DNA from: Clostridiales bacterium UBA1248
GTDB taxonomy: Bacteria > Bacillota > Clostridia > Oscillospirales > CAG-272
Direction: 5' to 3'
Length of the DNA: 8,735 nt
NCBI GenBank assembly: GCA_002308615.1
Contig: DBWC01000090.1
Location: forward strand, 5,675-14,409
Position 1 is the first letter of the stretch; the number at the start of each line of letters is the position of its first letter. The notes below the pieces were generated by a model. That model did no database searches and was not told the origin of the DNA. It was given only the letters and a program-made list of their open reading frames with translations. The translations under genes were made by a program, and so were the position numbers. This document shows positions 1 through 6,171 of the stretch, in pieces.

Positions 1-815
1 AGCAGAAGCTCTTTCGGATAAACGATCTTTGCGCCGTACAGGTGCAGACCCTTTACCGCGTCCGCAAAGCGGAGCTCGGGACGGTACGCTTCTATTTCGT
101 TCAACTGTTCGGCAAACGTGATGGCTCGCTTTGTTCTCGCAAAGCACTTGTAGTGATCCACGCTGCTTACGGTGGTCGTCGCCACGTTGTTTGAAACGTA
201 GATCTTGAAGCCTAAGAACGTGCCGATACAGCCCTGATCGAGGACCTCGGTGTTGTCCGTGCCGTTCACTATCTTTGCCTTGATTATGGCGGAAGCGACG
301 ACGGGCGGGACTTCAAGTATTATCTGCTCGTTTCCGGGAACGTCGTTTTCAAGCAGCTTCTGTCTTACGTCGAGCAGCATATCAACGACGTTTGAGCTCG
401 TAAGACCGGTTACGGTCTTCGTGTTTGCGGCGGCAACCTGGCTGTAAAGCGAGAACACGTATTTATCCGCCTCGTTCGCAAGTGCGGAGGCGGCGAGGTG
501 CATCGCCTCTTTCATGAGCTTGGGCGTCGCCTGCGCGCGGTCTATATCGTCTATCGCAAAGTTGAAAGCCTTTGCCTTTTCGATAACGAGCGTGCGCTGC
601 GTGTCGGTAAGCTCCGCGGGCGCGCTCATGTTCGTGTTTTTGGTATAGTCAAAAACGGAAATGGGGGATACGCCGACGATCTTTACGGTATCGCCCACGT
701 TTTTTATATCTCCCTCGTAGTCTCTGTTACAGTTTTTTACCGCTACGTACTCACGGTCAAGCTCTCTGTAAAGTGTTTCCGACCAGACGGTCGGGATAAA
801 ATAACTAAGTGCCAT
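1..815 (-). CDS. Major capsid protein, P22-coat-like (partial, C-terminus beyond left edge)
   Basis: The reverse strand is open from an ATG at 813-815 to the window edge, giving 271 residues. The ATG has a good ribosome site (AAGGAG, 824-829 on plus) about 8 bases upstream. The protein begins MALSYFIPTVWSE. It then has the GDTVKIVGV stretch, followed by LVIEKAKAFNFAIDDIDRAQ near residue 90 and an Ala-rich helix ending ANEADKYVF near residue 120. This pattern fits the P22 coat-like (gp5) branch of HK97-fold shell proteins, which form the icosahedral head. It is the last complete or partial gene visible in the leftward packaging/head operon, 20 bases after the scaffold-position gene, which is the expected order. 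Members are commonly around 300 residues, so little should be missing. The family call is from recognition of the sequence pattern, not a search. Confidence 0.82.
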   Translation of the reverse strand, partial: MALSYFIPTVWSETLYRELDREYVAVKNCNRDYEGDIKNVGDTVKIVGVSPISVFDYTKNTNMSAPAELTDTQRTLVIEKAKAFNFAIDDIDRAQATPKLMKEAMHLAASALANEADKYVFSLYSQVAAANTKTVTGLTSSNVVDMLLDVRQKLLENDVPGNEQIILEVPPVVASAIIKAKIVNGTDNTEVLDQGCIGTFLGFKIYVSNNVATTTVSSVDHYKCFARTKRAITFAEQLNEIEAYRPELRFADAVKGLHLYGAKIVYPKELL

Positions 816-835
816 TAATTTTTCTCCTTATAGTT

Positions 836-1177
836 TTATGAATAAAATCCGGCTGACTTCATACTTGCAAGTATGTCGTCGTAGTTTGCCGCCACTTCCT
901 TTCCGGTCATGGCGGATACCTCTTTTGCGGTATATACCGCTTTTTTCGGCGCGCCGCTTATCCTGCCGCTCGACATATCGGCGTTTTCGGTATTGACCCT
1001 ACGCGCCGACTCGTACGATCTTTCAAGCTCGTCCGAATATTTTCCGTAAGCGTCCTTAAGCTTTACGCCGGATCTGACTTCCTCCCACACGGACTGCGGA
1101 ACGTTATCAAGCTCCGCGTAAGGGAACGCCTCGGTAAATTCGGTTATCTCAAGCTCTGCTCTCTGTCTGTTCGTCAT
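836..1177 (-). CDS. Putative head scaffold-position protein, 113 aa
   Basis: This 113-residue, charged, mostly helical-looking protein lies between portal and capsid genes, where phages usually encode the scaffold. A helical N-terminal part carries FPYAELDNVPQSVWEEVRSG at about residues 18-37. A loose Ser/Gly linker sits near 70, followed by a C-terminal helix-turn-helix-like tail, VSAMTGKEVAANYDDILASM (about 87-106). Similar short proteins with a MS..EV..NY..I..SMK tail occur at this position in Firmicutes phages, usually unnamed. The start ATG overlaps the end of the portal gene by 29 bases. It has a strong ribosome site, AAGGAGGAG (1188-1196), 10 bases upstream, so the start is well supported. 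A scaffold role is inferred from position and C-terminal helix only. It is short for a P22-type scaffold, so a decoration or head-assembly accessory role is possible. Confidence 0.6.
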   Translation of the reverse strand: MTNRQRAELEITEFTEAFPYAELDNVPQSVWEEVRSGVKLKDAYGKYSDELERSYESARRVNTENADMSSGRISGAPKKAVYTAKEVSAMTGKEVAANYDDILASMKSAGFYS

Positions 1178-2693
1178 TCTGAAGCAACTCCTCCTTGTCT
1201 GCGATTATGCCCTCCGGCAGTCTTTTGATATATTGAGAAACGGTTATGTAACCGCCGGATAACAGCCTGTCAAGCGTGTTCAAAGACGCTATCTGTGAAT
1301 ATCTGTTTCCGGCGCCCACGTCCACGCGCGCCGACAGAAGCGCTTCTCTCATTACGGAAAGCTCCGGCAGTTTTTCCGCTTTTTCCTCCCCGTTTTCATC
1401 CCTGTATATCACAAGTCTGTCTTCCGGGTAGTACGTAAGAAGCATATCCGCCCAGATAAGCGCAAGATCTTCAATACACGCGTAGAGATTCTGCCTAAGA
1501 GTTTCAAGCGGTATCGCGGACGCTTCCTGAAGCGCGAGTATAGCCGACGTGTTGTCCGGCTCCACCTCGCCGAGCGCCGCATCCGTCGCTCCCATCATCT
1601 CTTTCGTATGTGATAACGTCATTGCTATGACCTCAAGGAAACCGGACTGAAGCTGTCCCGTGCCTATCACGGAGGCGGCGGATCTCACGTCACCGCCGCC
1701 GCGCACGCCTATCGCTTCTCCGACCTCGTTCGTCCACTCCGGTATCAGAGTTTTGTCGTATACGATCTTTGAAAAAGCGGTGTCCGTCATGTGCTTCATG
1801 ACCATGGCGTATGCTTTGTTTATGTACTTCTGGTTTTCCTTTAACGCCGTTATCGGCGAGCAGCCTATAAAGCTGCCCTTTACCTTATCCCACGCGAAAT
1901 ACGCTACGGGATATCTTTTCATTTTCGTTTTTCTTTTTGAGATAACGACGTTTTTAGTGCTCTTCTCCCAGCAGACACAGCCGTCTTTGTCCTTTGTAAA
2001 GGTTATAAGATACGTGGCGTGCTCCGAATCCGAAGCTTCCGTTCCATATCCGTCCGCGCCGTTTTCATTTATATCGTCCGGCGCTATTTTTTCGGCTTCT
2101 TCTCTTTTCACGCCGTTTTTCAGGGCTTCTCTGAACAAATGTTCGACCGTATCTCTTCCGGCGAGCATTACGTAATCCTGCTCCTGTATGTCCCTGCTGT
2201 TCACGTCGGAAACGAAGAGGTTGACGTTGTCGCACAAAACGGTCTTTATATCGCCGGTATGCGCCTGTCCGGTCTTTACGTCCGGCTCCCAGTAGCAGTA
2301 AAAAACGCCGTCGCCGGATATCGCGGCGTCAAGCAGAGCCTGCCGTATAAGCACGTCTAACTTTGATTTGTCAAAACGGTAAGCGGCGTTGCCGTTTAAC
2401 AGCTTTAGTCCGTTTTTAAGCTGTTTTTTGCTCTCGCACATTTCCGTCACGGGCATGGAATCGTCGCTGTAAACGACGGATAAGGGCTGGCGCGCAACGG
2501 ACGATACCATATAGTCCGTAATGCGCTTTATAACGTTGAAAACGGGAGTAGGCAGACCGCAGGGATCGACGCCGTGCCACTGATCGCCTCTGTAAAAGCG
2601 CTCGTTCTCGCGCACGGTCTGATAAAGACCCAGGCGTCTTTTGTAATCGCGCCCTGCCTCAAAGCGTTCCCACGCTTTCGTTATGTTGTCCAT
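1149..2693 (-). CDS. Portal protein, P22-type
   Basis: This 514-residue protein has the layout of P22-like portal proteins, the dodecameric ring at the head vertex through which DNA is packaged. The N-terminal region reads YQTVRENERFYRGDQWHGV (about residues 24-42), then the GLPTPVFNVIKRITDYMVSS stretch (about 46-65). Next come an SGDGVFYCYWEPD segment and a DNVNLFVSDVNSRDIQEQDY segment, both typical of the family core. An acidic, charged C-terminal tail follows. It is shorter than the P22 protein itself but in the range of Firmicutes relatives. The ATG at 2691-2693 has AAAGGAA (2701-2707) about 7 bases upstream and lies 13 bases after the large terminase stop. The 3' end overlaps the next gene by 29 bases. 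No stop or frameshift was seen, so the gene appears intact. Confidence 0.87.
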   Translation of the reverse strand: MDNITKAWERFEAGRDYKRRLGLYQTVRENERFYRGDQWHGVDPCGLPTPVFNVIKRITDYMVSSVARQPLSVVYSDDSMPVTEMCESKKQLKNGLKLLNGNAAYRFDKSKLDVLIRQALLDAAISGDGVFYCYWEPDVKTGQAHTGDIKTVLCDNVNLFVSDVNSRDIQEQDYVMLAGRDTVEHLFREALKNGVKREEAEKIAPDDINENGADGYGTEASDSEHATYLITFTKDKDGCVCWEKSTKNVVISKRKTKMKRYPVAYFAWDKVKGSFIGCSPITALKENQKYINKAYAMVMKHMTDTAFSKIVYDKTLIPEWTNEVGEAIGVRGGGDVRSAASVIGTGQLQSGFLEVIAMTLSHTKEMMGATDAALGEVEPDNTSAILALQEASAIPLETLRQNLYACIEDLALIWADMLLTYYPEDRLVIYRDENGEEKAEKLPELSVMREALLSARVDVGAGNRYSQIASLNTLDRLLSGGYITVSQYIKRLPEGIIADKEELLQNDEQTESRA

Positions 2694-2706
2694 AAAAAAA
2701 TTCCTT

Positions 2707-4008
2707 TCAGTATTTTGAAACGGGTACTCCGTACGGCGCGCCGCGGTATCTGTGCCTGCTGCTCTGCGAAGGATCCGGCGGAGGCGCGATCCTTGACATT
2801 ACGGCGTAGCGCAGAGCCTCGGGCAGATGCGTTATATCGTGCGGGCTGTCGCTGCAGTCCTCGGGGCGGTTTTTGTCGTATGTAAGCGCGCTCATACATC
2901 TTATAAGCTCCGGGCATTTGTCTGATATATACATATCGGAGGATAGAAATTCCCGTACCGCGCGCCAGCCGGCTACGCGCCTGTCGTCCGCGCGTATGAG
3001 CGCCGGCATACCCGGCACCCGCATCATCGTTTCATAACCGGAGATACCGCTGTCCTGTCTTCTGTTCCACAGGTCGGGTGACGCGGCGATGAAGTCCACG
3101 TTAAGATCCGCGCATACGCTCGCCACCTCGCGTGCGGCGGCGGACAGCGTCAGATCCGATCTTATAAACTCGCGGAAAACGGTGAGCCTGCCGTAAGCAT
3201 CCGCGCACAGAAGCACCAAAGCCGCCGCGTCAAAGCCGTAGTCAAGTCCGCCCGTTATGCGGCAGACTCCGGGCAAAACGAAATCTCTTGTTATATGCGT
3301 ACCGTCGGACAGTTCTGTAAAAAACTGCCCGGAGAATATATCCCAGCTCCCGTAAAGCCACGCGGAGCGGAGCGCTTCCGGAAGGCTTTTCAGCTGAGAT
3401 ACGTATTCAGGATCGTTTTCGAGCAGCGCGGTGTTGTCAAAGACGGTCGCCTGTATGAACAGGTAGTCTTCCGGCCGCTCGCCTTCCCGGTATATCTTAT
3501 CTATAAACAAACGCTTTACCCAACCGTGTCCCACGCCGCCGGGATTGCAGGTCAGATACATGCGTTTGGGATTTTTGTTGTTTCCGCGCAGGCACGCTTT
3601 TAAAATATTGAACTGATATTCCGTAAGCTGCGTCGCCTCGTCAACGGCTATAACGTCAAATTCAAGTCCCTGATACTGAAGAGTATCGCCGTCGTCAGAC
3701 AGATAACCGAGCTTTACGCTCGAGCCGTTCGGAAACGTGATAAGCTTGTTCGTCTCACTGTAGCCGACCGCTCCCGAAAGCTCCGTAAGCATGGGCAGTA
3801 TATGGTTGTACCGCAGCTCCCCGTAGCTGCGTCTCAACAGCAGACATTTTAATTTGGGGTAATGAATGCACATGAGTATGATCTTTCTTCTTAACGCCCA
3901 GCTTTTACCGCCTCCTCTCGCTCCGCCGTAGGCGGTATATTTCGCTCTTGACAAAAACAGCTGTTTTTGTTTTGACGAGGGCTTTCCTTCAAGTACAAGC
4001 TTCTTCAA
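2707..4008 (-). CDS. terL: Terminase large subunit (packaging ATPase and nuclease)
   Basis: This 433-residue protein is the motor that pumps DNA into the prohead and cuts it. The N-terminal ATPase shows the Walker A loop GGARGGGKS (28-36). The Walker B strand is FDVIAVDE (117-124), with the catalytic Glu at 124. The coupling motif is LTCNPGG (152-158). The C-terminal RNase H-like nuclease has GGLDYG (253-258, Asp256), a second acidic site near SPDLW (310-314), and a third acidic residue in SPHDITHLPEALRY (388-401). All expected catalytic positions are present. The start is TTG at 4006-4008, the first start codon available in this frame. It overlaps the upstream stop as TTGA, so translational coupling is likely. 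A weak AAGAGGA lies upstream. Length is normal for the family. The gene looks functional. Confidence 0.93.
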   Translation of the reverse strand: MKKLVLEGKPSSKQKQLFLSRAKYTAYGGARGGGKSWALRRKIILMCIHYPKLKCLLLRRSYGELRYNHILPMLTELSGAVGYSETNKLITFPNGSSVKLGYLSDDGDTLQYQGLEFDVIAVDEATQLTEYQFNILKACLRGNNKNPKRMYLTCNPGGVGHGWVKRLFIDKIYREGERPEDYLFIQATVFDNTALLENDPEYVSQLKSLPEALRSAWLYGSWDIFSGQFFTELSDGTHITRDFVLPGVCRITGGLDYGFDAAALVLLCADAYGRLTVFREFIRSDLTLSAAAREVASVCADLNVDFIAASPDLWNRRQDSGISGYETMMRVPGMPALIRADDRRVAGWRAVREFLSSDMYISDKCPELIRCMSALTYDKNRPEDCSDSPHDITHLPEALRYAVMSRIAPPPDPSQSSRHRYRGAPYGVPVSKY

Positions 4009-4319
4009 ATCGCGTCCTCTTCGTCGGTCAGGCTTATGACCCGTATGCCGTCAGCGTCCTTTTCCCCGCGTTCGAAAAGGTTTTTCAGATACAGACTCAA
4101 AACGGTGGCAGAGAGATTTTTGGCTCCGGCGTTCAGCGCCTCGTCTTCAAATACCGCGTCTATAAGCTCCGCCTCGTCGCGGTTCTCCTTGCAGTATTCT
4201 TCAAAAACGTGAGGGGCAAGTCTGTTGCGCCTTAAAAATCCCGCTTTGTTTGCAAGCATGTTCTTTTCTCTGCACTCCTCTGCGTAAAGCTCGGCTTTTG
4301 ACAGATATTTATACTTCAT
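4005..4319 (-). CDS. Probable terminase small subunit, 104 aa
   Basis: This 104-residue protein is encoded directly upstream of and overlapping the large terminase gene, the standard position of the DNA-recognition small subunit. The N-terminal half is basic (KAGFLRRNRLAPHVFEEY, about residues 25-42) and could hold a helix-turn-helix. A helical middle contains EAELIDAVFEDEAL (about 49-62). The segment SATVLSLYLKNLFERG (about 70-85) resembles the GAIFxLKNNFGW helix of gp3-type small terminases, though without the terminal Trp. The tail is acidic. The ATG overlaps the end of the zinc-ribbon gene by 11 bases and has no clear ribosome site, suggesting re-initiation or coupling. The assignment rests mainly on position and that one helix. 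It could be a divergent family or an unrelated accessory protein. Confidence 0.58.
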   Translation of the reverse strand: MKYKYLSKAELYAEECREKNMLANKAGFLRRNRLAPHVFEEYCKENRDEAELIDAVFEDEALNAGAKNLSATVLSLYLKNLFERGEKDADGIRVISLTDEEDAI

Positions 4320-4539
4320 TGCCGGATAACGCTTCTATAAGCTCCGATACGCAGTCGTAACCGAATAGGTCCATTATATCCTGCAAGTCCAGCTGCTCCG
4401 CACATTCGGGACAGATCGTATATCCGTCCGCGTGGATGTAATTTTCCGCGTCGCAGTCGCCGCATAACGAACATTTGTTCGTGTTTAAATTTTCATCGTC
4501 CCGGAAAAACCGGGACTCACAGTCTGTTTTATTTGTCAT
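4309..4539 (-). CDS. Small zinc-ribbon protein, first gene of phage operon, 76 aa
   Basis: This 76-residue protein is of unknown function. Two CxxC pairs, C23-C26 (CSLC) and C43-C46 (CPEC), are separated by 16 residues and should bind one zinc ion. An extra Cys29 lies between them. A short acidic helix follows, with DIMDLFGYD (54-62) and SELIEAL (65-71). It is the first gene after the strong leftward promoter and is translationally linked to the putative small terminase. A regulatory or DNA-packaging accessory role is therefore possible but unproven. The ATG directly follows an in-frame TAA (4540-4542), so no upstream start exists. The only good ribosome site, AGGAG (4558-4562), is 18 bases away, which is unusually far. 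A perfect hairpin lies over codons 8-14. The start is therefore less sure than the reading frame. Confidence 0.6.
   Translation of the reverse strand: MTNKTDCESRFFRDDENLNTNKCSLCGDCDAENYIHADGYTICPECAEQLDLQDIMDLFGYDCVSELIEALSGNEV
4498..4516 (-). promoter_or_regulatory. Perfect hairpin inside the start of the zinc-ribbon gene
   Basis: GTCCCGG (4498-4504), five A, then CCGGGAC (4510-4516) forms a 7-bp GC-rich stem with a 5-base loop. In the leftward mRNA the loop is U5. It begins 23 bases after the A of the start codon, inside the ribosome footprint of an initiation complex, and could lower translation or serve as a protein-binding stem. The structure is seen directly. A function is inferred. 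Confidence 0.4.
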
Positions 4540-4579
4540 TTAAGTAGTGAGCGAACTCTCCTTTTTCATAAAATTTATC

Positions 4580-4598
4580 AAAAAAACCGCGTTTTTTT
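4580..4598. repeat. A7/T7 inverted repeat in the leader of the phage operon
   Basis: Seven A plus C (4580-4587) and G plus seven T (4591-4598) flank CGC, an 8-bp perfect inverted repeat with a 3-base loop. It lies in the untranslated leader between the leftward promoter and the first phage gene. The stem is nearly all A:T, so it is a weak RNA hairpin. It could equally be an AT-rich bent DNA segment. Confidence 0.35.
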
Positions 4599-4610
4599 CG
4601 GAAATACTTC

Positions 4611-4637
4611 TTGACAACATGAAAAGTATGTGATAAT
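4611..4637 (+). promoter_or_regulatory. Promoter for the repressor-exporter operon
   Basis: TTGACA (4611-4616) is followed after 15 bases by GATAAT (4632-4637), with a TG at 4629-4630 giving an extended -10 element. The short spacer is compensated by the perfect -35 and the TGn. Transcription would start near 4644 and leave a leader of about 100 bases before the repressor ATG at 4748. An inverted repeat ATACTT/AAGTAT (4604-4609, 4624-4629) is centred on the -35 box and may be a regulator site. Confidence 0.65.
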
Positions 4638-4644
4638 ATATGTT

Positions 4645-4657
4645 TGTTCGCGGATTT
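4645..4657 (-). promoter_or_regulatory. Candidate repressor operator half-site (left copy)
   Basis: Read on minus, this is AAATCCGCGAACA. It matches 11 of 13 positions of an oppositely oriented copy at 4713-4725. It lies at the start of the rightward transcript and in the first bases of the leftward transcript, so a bound protein could affect both. A small palindrome CGGATTTCCG (4651-4660) overlaps it. Binding by the adjacent repressor is inferred. Confidence 0.45.
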
Positions 4658-4671
4658 CCGTTGATAGCTAT

Positions 4672-4700
4672 ATTATACCACAAAATTCCATTTTTGTCAA
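4672..4700 (-). promoter_or_regulatory. Perfect consensus promoter for the phage packaging/head operon
   Basis: On the reverse strand TTGACA (4695-4700) is followed after exactly 17 bases by TATAAT (4672-4677), with an extended TGG just before the -10. This is a full sigma-70/sigma-A consensus match. Transcription would start near 4665 and run leftward with a leader of about 125 bases to the zinc-ribbon ATG. So strong a promoter must be tightly repressed in a lysogen, which fits the adjacent repressor gene. Confidence 0.88.
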
Positions 4701-4712
4701 GCCTAAAATTCG

Positions 4713-4725
4713 AAATTTGCGAACA
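4713..4725 (+). promoter_or_regulatory. Candidate repressor operator half-site (right copy)
   Basis: AAATTTGCGAACA on plus is the inverted partner of the site at 4645-4657. The pair is symmetric about 4685, inside the spacer of the leftward promoter. This copy lies upstream of the leftward -35 box and just before the repressor ribosome site. Occupancy could therefore block the phage promoter and also tune repressor synthesis. Confidence 0.42.
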
Positions 4726-4747
4726 TTTTTCAAACAAGGTGGTTTTT

Positions 4748-5368
4748 ATGGACAAAACGCTTGAAAACATCCTCTGCCTTATCGGGACCAAAAAAGGCAG
4801 TCAGCGCAGGTTCACGGAGGCGCTCGGACTCTGCCCTTCCACCGTCGGAGACTGGAAGAGCGGCAAAAGCAGATCGTATACTAAACGCCTGCCGCAGATC
4901 GCGTCGTATTTCAACATAACTGTTGACCGGCTCATAGCCGACAAAGCCTCGTCCGGCGCGTACGTCACCGGCGGACATAAGCGCGTACCGGTACTCGGTA
5001 CGATAAAGGCGGGCGTGCCGATCAACGCGGAAGAACAGCGCGAAGGCGCCGAATACGCGGACGTGGACGACCCTGACGGATATTTTTATCTCAAAGTCGA
5101 AGGCGACAGCATGATAGGCGCCGGGATAACGGACGGCTCTCTCGTGCTCGTGCGTAAGCAGAACTACGCGGAGGACGGACAGATAGTAGTATGTCTTGTG
5201 GATAACGAATACGCAACGCTGAAAAGATACAGAAAACAGAACGGAACTATACTGCTTATGCCGGAAAATCCGTCTTATCAGCCGTATATCCTCTCCGTTT
5301 CTGATTTTGAGCGCGGAGACGCGGCTATACTCGGCGTAGCGATTGAAGTTAAGAAAAAACTCATATAG
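4748..5368 (+). CDS. CI/LexA-like phage repressor with S24 self-cleaving domain
   Basis: This 206-residue repressor should keep the leftward phage operon silent and be destroyed during DNA damage. The N-terminal helix-turn-helix (about residues 5-62) includes RRFTEALGLCPSTVGDWKSG (20-39). A C-terminal LexA/S24 fold follows. It has an Ala88-Gly89 scissile pair in VLGTIKAGVP, the catalytic Ser121 in VEGDSM (117-122), and the catalytic Lys159 in YATLKRY (155-161). All parts needed for RecA-stimulated autocleavage are present. I chose the ATG at 4748 because AAGGTGG (4736-4742) lies 5 bases upstream and it matches the family start. A longer in-frame ATG at 4640 lies before the predicted transcription start. 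It is divergent from the packaging operon and only 8 bases ahead of the exporter genes. Which phage group it belongs to cannot be told. Confidence 0.9.
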   Translation: MDKTLENILCLIGTKKGSQRRFTEALGLCPSTVGDWKSGKSRSYTKRLPQIASYFNITVDRLIADKASSGAYVTGGHKRVPVLGTIKAGVPINAEEQREGAEYADVDDPDGYFYLKVEGDSMIGAGITDGSLVLVRKQNYAEDGQIVVCLVDNEYATLKRYRKQNGTILLMPENPSYQPYILSVSDFERGDAAILGVAIEVKKKLI

Positions 5369-5376
5369 GTGACGGC

Positions 5377-6162
5377 ATGAACGGAAAAGAAATAAAAAAA
5401 GCGGTTGATATCGCCGCGCGCGCCGGTACGATGCTTTTGCGCGCCGGCTCCGATATAACGCGCGTTGAGGGCACCATAAAGCATATGATGGTCTCGTTCG
5501 GCGTTAAAAAATACGATATTTTCACAATAACCAACGGCATTTTCATATCCGCGTCCGCGGACGACGCGCCGGAGGGCATGGGAGATTACACACGCATATG
5601 CGAGGTGCCGAGAAATTCGTCGAATTTAGGCAAGATCGATATGATAAACACGCTCTCGCGCGACATAGAAGCGGGGCTTTGCGATATGGACGGAGCGGAA
5701 AAGCGGCTTGACGAGATAGAAAAATCAAAGCCTTATAAAACGGTAATAAATCTTACCGCCGCCGCGGTCGCGTCCGGAGCTTTCAGCTTTCTGTTCGGCG
5801 GAAGCTGGATCGACGCGCTTCTCTCCGCCGTGATCGGGTTCAGTTATTACTATCTGTTCATACTGCTTGACAAGACGAAGCTGTCAAAGCTTTTGACAAA
5901 CGCGATATGCGGCTGTATTTTAGCGCTTATGACGATAGGCTTTACCAAGCTGATCCCCGGCGTCAATATGAATATGGTCATTGTCGGCGCTATAATGCCG
6001 CTTATACCCGGAGTGGCGTTCGTAAACGCCGTGCGCGATATCGCCGCGGGCGACTACATCTCCGGCGCGATAAGGATGATAGACGCGATAGTCGTAGCGG
6101 CGGGCATAGCCGTGGGCGTTGGCGCCGTGATAGGCGTCTTCAGCTGGTTCGGGATATTATAG
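5377..6162 (+). CDS. ThrE/YjjP family exporter, large subunit (DUF1212)
   Basis: This 261-residue inner membrane protein is half of a split ThrE-type exporter. Residues 1-118 form the soluble N-terminal domain, with RAGSDITRVEGTI (22-34) and YDIFTITNGIFISA (46-59). Five hydrophobic segments follow at about 122-141, 144-164, 172-193, 199-219 and 234-261. The signature MPLIPGVAFVNAVRDI (207-222) and GDYISGAIRM (225-234) are typical of the family. Characterised relatives export threonine and serine (Corynebacterium ThrE) or succinate (E. coli YjjPB), so the substrate here is open. The ATG follows AGGTGA overlapping the repressor stop, with an 8-base gap, and I see no promoter in between. Co-transcription with the phage repressor is therefore likely. 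Stop and next ribosome site overlap, coupling it to the small subunit. Confidence 0.88.
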   Translation: MNGKEIKKAVDIAARAGTMLLRAGSDITRVEGTIKHMMVSFGVKKYDIFTITNGIFISASADDAPEGMGDYTRICEVPRNSSNLGKIDMINTLSRDIEAGLCDMDGAEKRLDEIEKSKPYKTVINLTAAAVASGAFSFLFGGSWIDALLSAVIGFSYYYLFILLDKTKLSKLLTNAICGCILALMTIGFTKLIPGVNMNMVIVGAIMPLIPGVAFVNAVRDIAAGDYISGAIRMIDAIVVAAGIAVGVGAVIGVFSWFGIL

Positions 6163-6171
6163 GAGGCTGAT

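Noticed and set aside
1660..2175. 171-codon plus-strand open frame with hydrophobic content
   Set aside because: It is antisense within the clear portal gene and has no ribosome site or recognisable domain. It arises from the composition of the portal gene.
4719..4736. SOS LexA box near the repressor start
   Set aside because: GCGAACA followed by TTTTTCAAACA only half matches the GAACN4GTTC pattern. A phage-specific operator fits better.
4640..4747. Longer repressor reading frame starting at an ATG at 4640
   Set aside because: The extra 36 residues are hydrophobic and unlike the family, the ATG precedes the predicted transcription start, and the ATG at 4748 has a good ribosome site.
4540..4791. 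83-codon minus-strand open frame upstream of the zinc-ribbon gene
   Set aside because: It crosses both promoters and the repressor start and is mostly antisense leader. Only its last nine codons contain a possible leader peptide, and that has no ribosome site of its own.
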